Below are positions 4,845-6,806 of a stretch of 6,806 nt of DNA, in pieces. Location: NCBI GenBank assembly GCA_014381165.1, contig JACMIM010000066.1, positions 1 through 6,806 on the forward strand. Direction: 5' to 3'. Each line of letters starts with the position of its first letter. Positions within the stretch are counted from its first letter, which is position 1. The notes beneath the pieces were generated by a model. It was not told where the DNA came from. It saw only the letters and a program-made list of their open reading frames with translations, and searched no databases. A program made the position numbers and the translations under genes. Source of the DNA: Roseiflexaceae bacterium. Lineage in GTDB: Bacteria > Chloroflexota > Chloroflexia > Chloroflexales > Roseiflexaceae.

Positions 4845-6701
4845 ATGACCAAGCAACGCTCTCGCATCCCGGCTCGAACGATCTTGACGATCGCCGGTCT
4901 TCTCGCGTTGGTCGGCGCGGTAGCAGTTGGCCTTGGCGCGTTTCGCCCGACCAGCACAGCCGCCCGCCGTAGCTACGAACTGGTCGCCCCGCGCCGCAGT
5001 AGCATTATCGCGACGGTCAACGCAACCGGCCAGATGCAGCCCGCGCGAACCGCCAACCTTTCGTTTGTTTCGCCCAATCGCGTGGCCGAGGTACTGGTGC
5101 AAGTTGGCGAGGCCGTGCAAGCCGATCAGCCGATCGCGCGCCTTGATACCCGTGAACAGCAGATTCGCGTGGCCCAGGCGGCAGCTCAAGTCGCACAGGC
5201 GCAGGCCAGTTACGAGAAGCTGAACGCGGGCGCGAGTGTGGCCGAACGCGCCGCTGCCGAGGCGCAGCTTGCCCAGGCTCAGGCCCAGGCCCAGCAGACA
5301 CGCGGCAGTGTCACCACCGCCGACCTCCAGGCAGCCGAGGCGCAGCTTGCCCAGGCCCGCGAGCAGCTGCGCATCCTCGAGGCGGGGCCGAACGCCGACG
5401 ATCTGCGCGCCAGCGAAGCCCAACTTCAGCAGACCCAGGCCCAGCTTGCTACCCAGCGCGACCAGCTTTCGGCAGCCAAAACCAACGCCGAGTTCCAGGT
5501 AGGCCAGGCGGTCAATACCCTCACCCAGGCTCAATCGCGCGCTGCCAGTGCGGCATCGAATTGGCAGTATGTGCAGGACACCGGGCTTGACCCCCTGCGG
5601 CCCTCGCTTGGCGTCGACGCGCGCGGAGGCGATATCGCAAACCAGCTCAACGAGGCCCAGCGCCAGCAGTACGCCGACGCCTCGGTGCAGGCCGAGGCCG
5701 CATTGAACAGCGCCGAGCAAGCGGTCACACAGGCAACTGTGGTGGCCGAAACCGCCCGCCAAAATGAGATCAATGGCATCCAGGCCGCCGAGCAGACTGT
5801 CGCCCAGACCCAGGCGCGGCTCGATCAGCTGCGCGGCGGGGCCGACGCAGGCCAGATCGCCGCAGCCCGCGCGCAACTAGCCAGCGCGCGGGCCAACCTG
5901 GCCAAGCTCCAGGGCGAACAGCGTGGCGGCGCGCTTCAGGCCGCCCAGGCTGGCGTGGATCAAGCCCGCGCCAACCAGGAGCGCGTGGACGGAGCGGCCA
6001 GCACCAGCGATCTGGCCGTGGCGCAGGCGCAGCTGCAAAGCGCCCAGGCCAGCCTCGATCTCGCCGAGCTTGCGTTGGACGAAGCTACGCTTTCGGCCCC
6101 ATTCAGCGGCACCATCGCCGAGCTAAACCTGAAACCCGGCGAACTGCCCAGTGCCACCCGCGCCCCCGTGGTGCTGGCTGATCTTTCCAGCTTTTATGTC
6201 GATGTTGCGGTAGATGAGATCGACGTTTCGCGTATCACGGCCGGCCAGCCTGTTACTCTGACATTGGACGCGCTGCCGGACGTAGCGATCGCCGCCACGG
6301 TCGAGCGGATCGCACCCTTGGCTTCGGCTCAGTCGGCGGTCACAGCCTACCAGGTGCGGGTCAGCGCGCCACGCTCCGACCCGCGTGTGCGTCCGGGCAT
6401 GTCGACCACTGCCGATATCATTGTGGCCGAGCAGCAGAATGTGTTGCTGGTGCCGCGCCGGGCCGTGCGCAACGACCGTGGCCGCTTGATCGTCGAGACA
6501 CCAACCGACCCAGCTGTCTGCCAGTTGCCACCGGAGCAGCGCCCAGAGCGGCCTGAGTTGCGCCAGATTGACGTGCGCACCGGCCTGAGCAACGAGGTCG
6601 TCATTCAGATTACCGAGGGACTTGACGAGAGCAGCTGCGTGTATGTCGAAGGCGTCGACTCGCGCTTCGACTTGTTCGGCGGGCCGCCTCAGGCGCGCTA
6701 G
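4845..6701 (+). CDS. HlyD/RND-type efflux periplasmic adaptor (membrane fusion protein) with long coiled coil
   Basis: 618 residues. A basic N-terminus and one membrane segment (about 12-32) anchor it, with no lipobox Cys. A first half biotinyl-lipoyl-like domain (about 50-103, ATGQMQP...VGEAVQADQPIARLD) leads into a very long Ala/Gln-rich helical region (about 104-413). The second lipoyl half (about 415-447, LSAPFSGTIAELNLKPGE), a beta-barrel (about 449-530, VDVAVDEIDVSRITAGQPV), and a membrane-proximal domain (531-605, LLVPRRAV...VRTGLSNEVVIQITEGL) follow. This is the fold order of MacA/HlyD adaptors, which link an inner-membrane ABC or RND pump to an outer partner. The helical part contains five related units carrying an AEAQLAQA-like core. 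In 238-285 it has NWQYVQDTG and LNEAQRQQYADA, which I associate with Chloroflexota adaptors. Only a weak Shine-Dalgarno (AGG three bases before ATG) is seen, but the domain begins properly here. No pump subunit lies next to it; a terminator follows directly. Confidence 0.92.
   Translation: MTKQRSRIPARTILTIAGLLALVGAVAVGLGAFRPTSTAARRSYELVAPRRSSIIATVNATGQMQPARTANLSFVSPNRVAEVLVQVGEAVQADQPIARLDTREQQIRVAQAAAQVAQAQASYEKLNAGASVAERAAAEAQLAQAQAQAQQTRGSVTTADLQAAEAQLAQAREQLRILEAGPNADDLRASEAQLQQTQAQLATQRDQLSAAKTNAEFQVGQAVNTLTQAQSRAASAASNWQYVQDTGLDPLRPSLGVDARGGDIANQLNEAQRQQYADASVQAEAALNSAEQAVTQATVVAETARQNEINGIQAAEQTVAQTQARLDQLRGGADAGQIAAARAQLASARANLAKLQGEQRGGALQAAQAGVDQARANQERVDGAASTSDLAVAQAQLQSAQASLDLAELALDEATLSAPFSGTIAELNLKPGELPSATRAPVVLADLSSFYVDVAVDEIDVSRITAGQPVTLTLDALPDVAIAATVERIAPLASAQSAVTAYQVRVSAPRSDPRVRPGMSTTADIIVAEQQNVLLVPRRAVRNDRGRLIVETPTDPAVCQLPPEQRPERPELRQIDVRTGLSNEVVIQITEGLDESSCVYVEGVDSRFDLFGGPPQAR
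5256..5356 (+). repeat. Direct repeat inside the adaptor coiled coil
   Basis: An identical 23-bp string occurs at 5256-5278 and 5334-5356 (core GAGGCGCAGCTTGCCCAGGC), 78 bp (26 codons) apart, both encoding AEAQLAQA. Related cores recur at residues 190-197, 341-348 and 393-400 with spacings of about 26 residues or a multiple (25; 52 between the last two). This points to growth of the hairpin by in-frame tandem duplication. Confidence 0.75.
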
Positions 6702-6702
6702 T

Positions 6703-6727
6703 GCGCGTCCCCAGACACGCTTTTTTT
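6703..6727 (+). terminator. Intrinsic terminator of the adaptor gene
   Basis: GCGCGTC (6703-6709) and GACACGC (6714-6720) form a seven-position stem with one C-A mismatch and a four-base CCCA loop, followed directly by seven Ts (6721-6727). It begins one base after the stop codon at 6699-6701. Confidence 0.65.
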
Positions 6728-6730
6728 GCT

Positions 6731-6757
6731 TGTGTTGGCCGCTTGATGGCTAGCACA
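6731..6757 (+). repeat. Second hairpin downstream of the adaptor terminator
   Basis: TGTGTTGGCC (6731-6740) pairs with GGCTAGCACA (6748-6757) over 10 positions, two of them G-U in plus-strand RNA, with a seven-base loop. There is no T-run after it. It may back up termination or act on transcripts arriving from the right. Confidence 0.45.
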
Positions 6758-6768
6758 GGCACCAACCA

Positions 6769-6806
6769 TAGGACTTATGCAGTTAGCGACTTCAGCCTGC
6801 GGCAGC
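6769..6806. mobile_element. Partial MITE-type end, running off the window
   Basis: TAGGACTTATGCAGTT (6769-6784) matches the terminal repeats of the element at 2388-2546. The similarity continues inward: over the first 33 bases it agrees with the reverse complement of 2514-2546 at 30 positions, including CTTCAGCCTGCG, and it also shares GCCTGCGGCA with the left end at 2423-2432. Only this end is visible, so length, target duplication and cargo (a MITE or a full insertion sequence) are unknown. Confidence 0.65.

Noticed and set aside
4623..5876. Long (417-codon) open frame on the minus strand opposite the adaptor gene
   Set aside because: It is a shadow of the GC-rich, repetitive Ala/Gln coiled coil on the other strand; its Leu/Gly-rich translation has no recognisable domain, and it would run across the adaptor's promoter region.

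Overview
This 6.8-kb, GC-rich window carries four complete protein genes with generous, structured intergenic DNA. Three genes lie on the minus strand (an NlpC/P60 cell-wall hydrolase, then a glucose-1-phosphate thymidylyltransferase, then a ribonuclease Z-like metallo-hydrolase, in the order they are transcribed). One gene lies on the plus strand (a HlyD/RND-type efflux adaptor), diverging from the NlpC/P60 gene. My best guess at the source is a Chloroflexota bacterium of the Chloroflexales/Roseiflexus/Kouleothrix kind. The guess rests on the long thymidylyltransferase type, a coiled-coil adaptor with an NWQYVQDTG segment that I associate with that phylum, and the style of the intergenic palindromes. 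It is inference from memory, not a search result.

Layout: 1-60 is an inverted repeat just past the end of the metallo-hydrolase gene (74-1087, minus). Positions 1121-1223 hold a compact palindromic block that can fold into several hairpins. The thymidylyltransferase (1229-2296, minus) has a consensus -10 box (2354-2359). Immediately upstream of that promoter sits a 159-bp MITE-like element (2388-2546) with 16-bp terminal inverted repeats and a perfect 5-bp target duplication. Next comes a strong intrinsic terminator (2584-2614) belonging to the NlpC/P60 gene (2642-4249, minus). The 595-bp divergent region 4250-4844 holds candidate promoters for both directions and a 20-bp operator-like palindrome. 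The adaptor gene (4845-6701, plus) is followed at once by an intrinsic terminator with a T7 tract (6703-6727), a second hairpin, and at 6769 the start of another copy of the MITE-type end, which runs off the window.

The gene products share a loose cell-envelope theme: dTDP-sugar supply for polysaccharide or glycoconjugates, peptidoglycan cleavage, and export across the membrane. The ribonuclease Z-like protein is a likely RNA-processing enzyme and does not obviously belong to that theme. Because each of the NlpC/P60 and adaptor genes has its own terminator, I see separate transcription units rather than one operon; only the thymidylyltransferase and the metallo-hydrolase could be co-transcribed. 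I found no convincing new multi-gene system. The most informative non-coding signals are the MITE with its target duplication at the thymidylyltransferase promoter, its second copy at the window edge, and the structured block between the two possibly co-transcribed genes.
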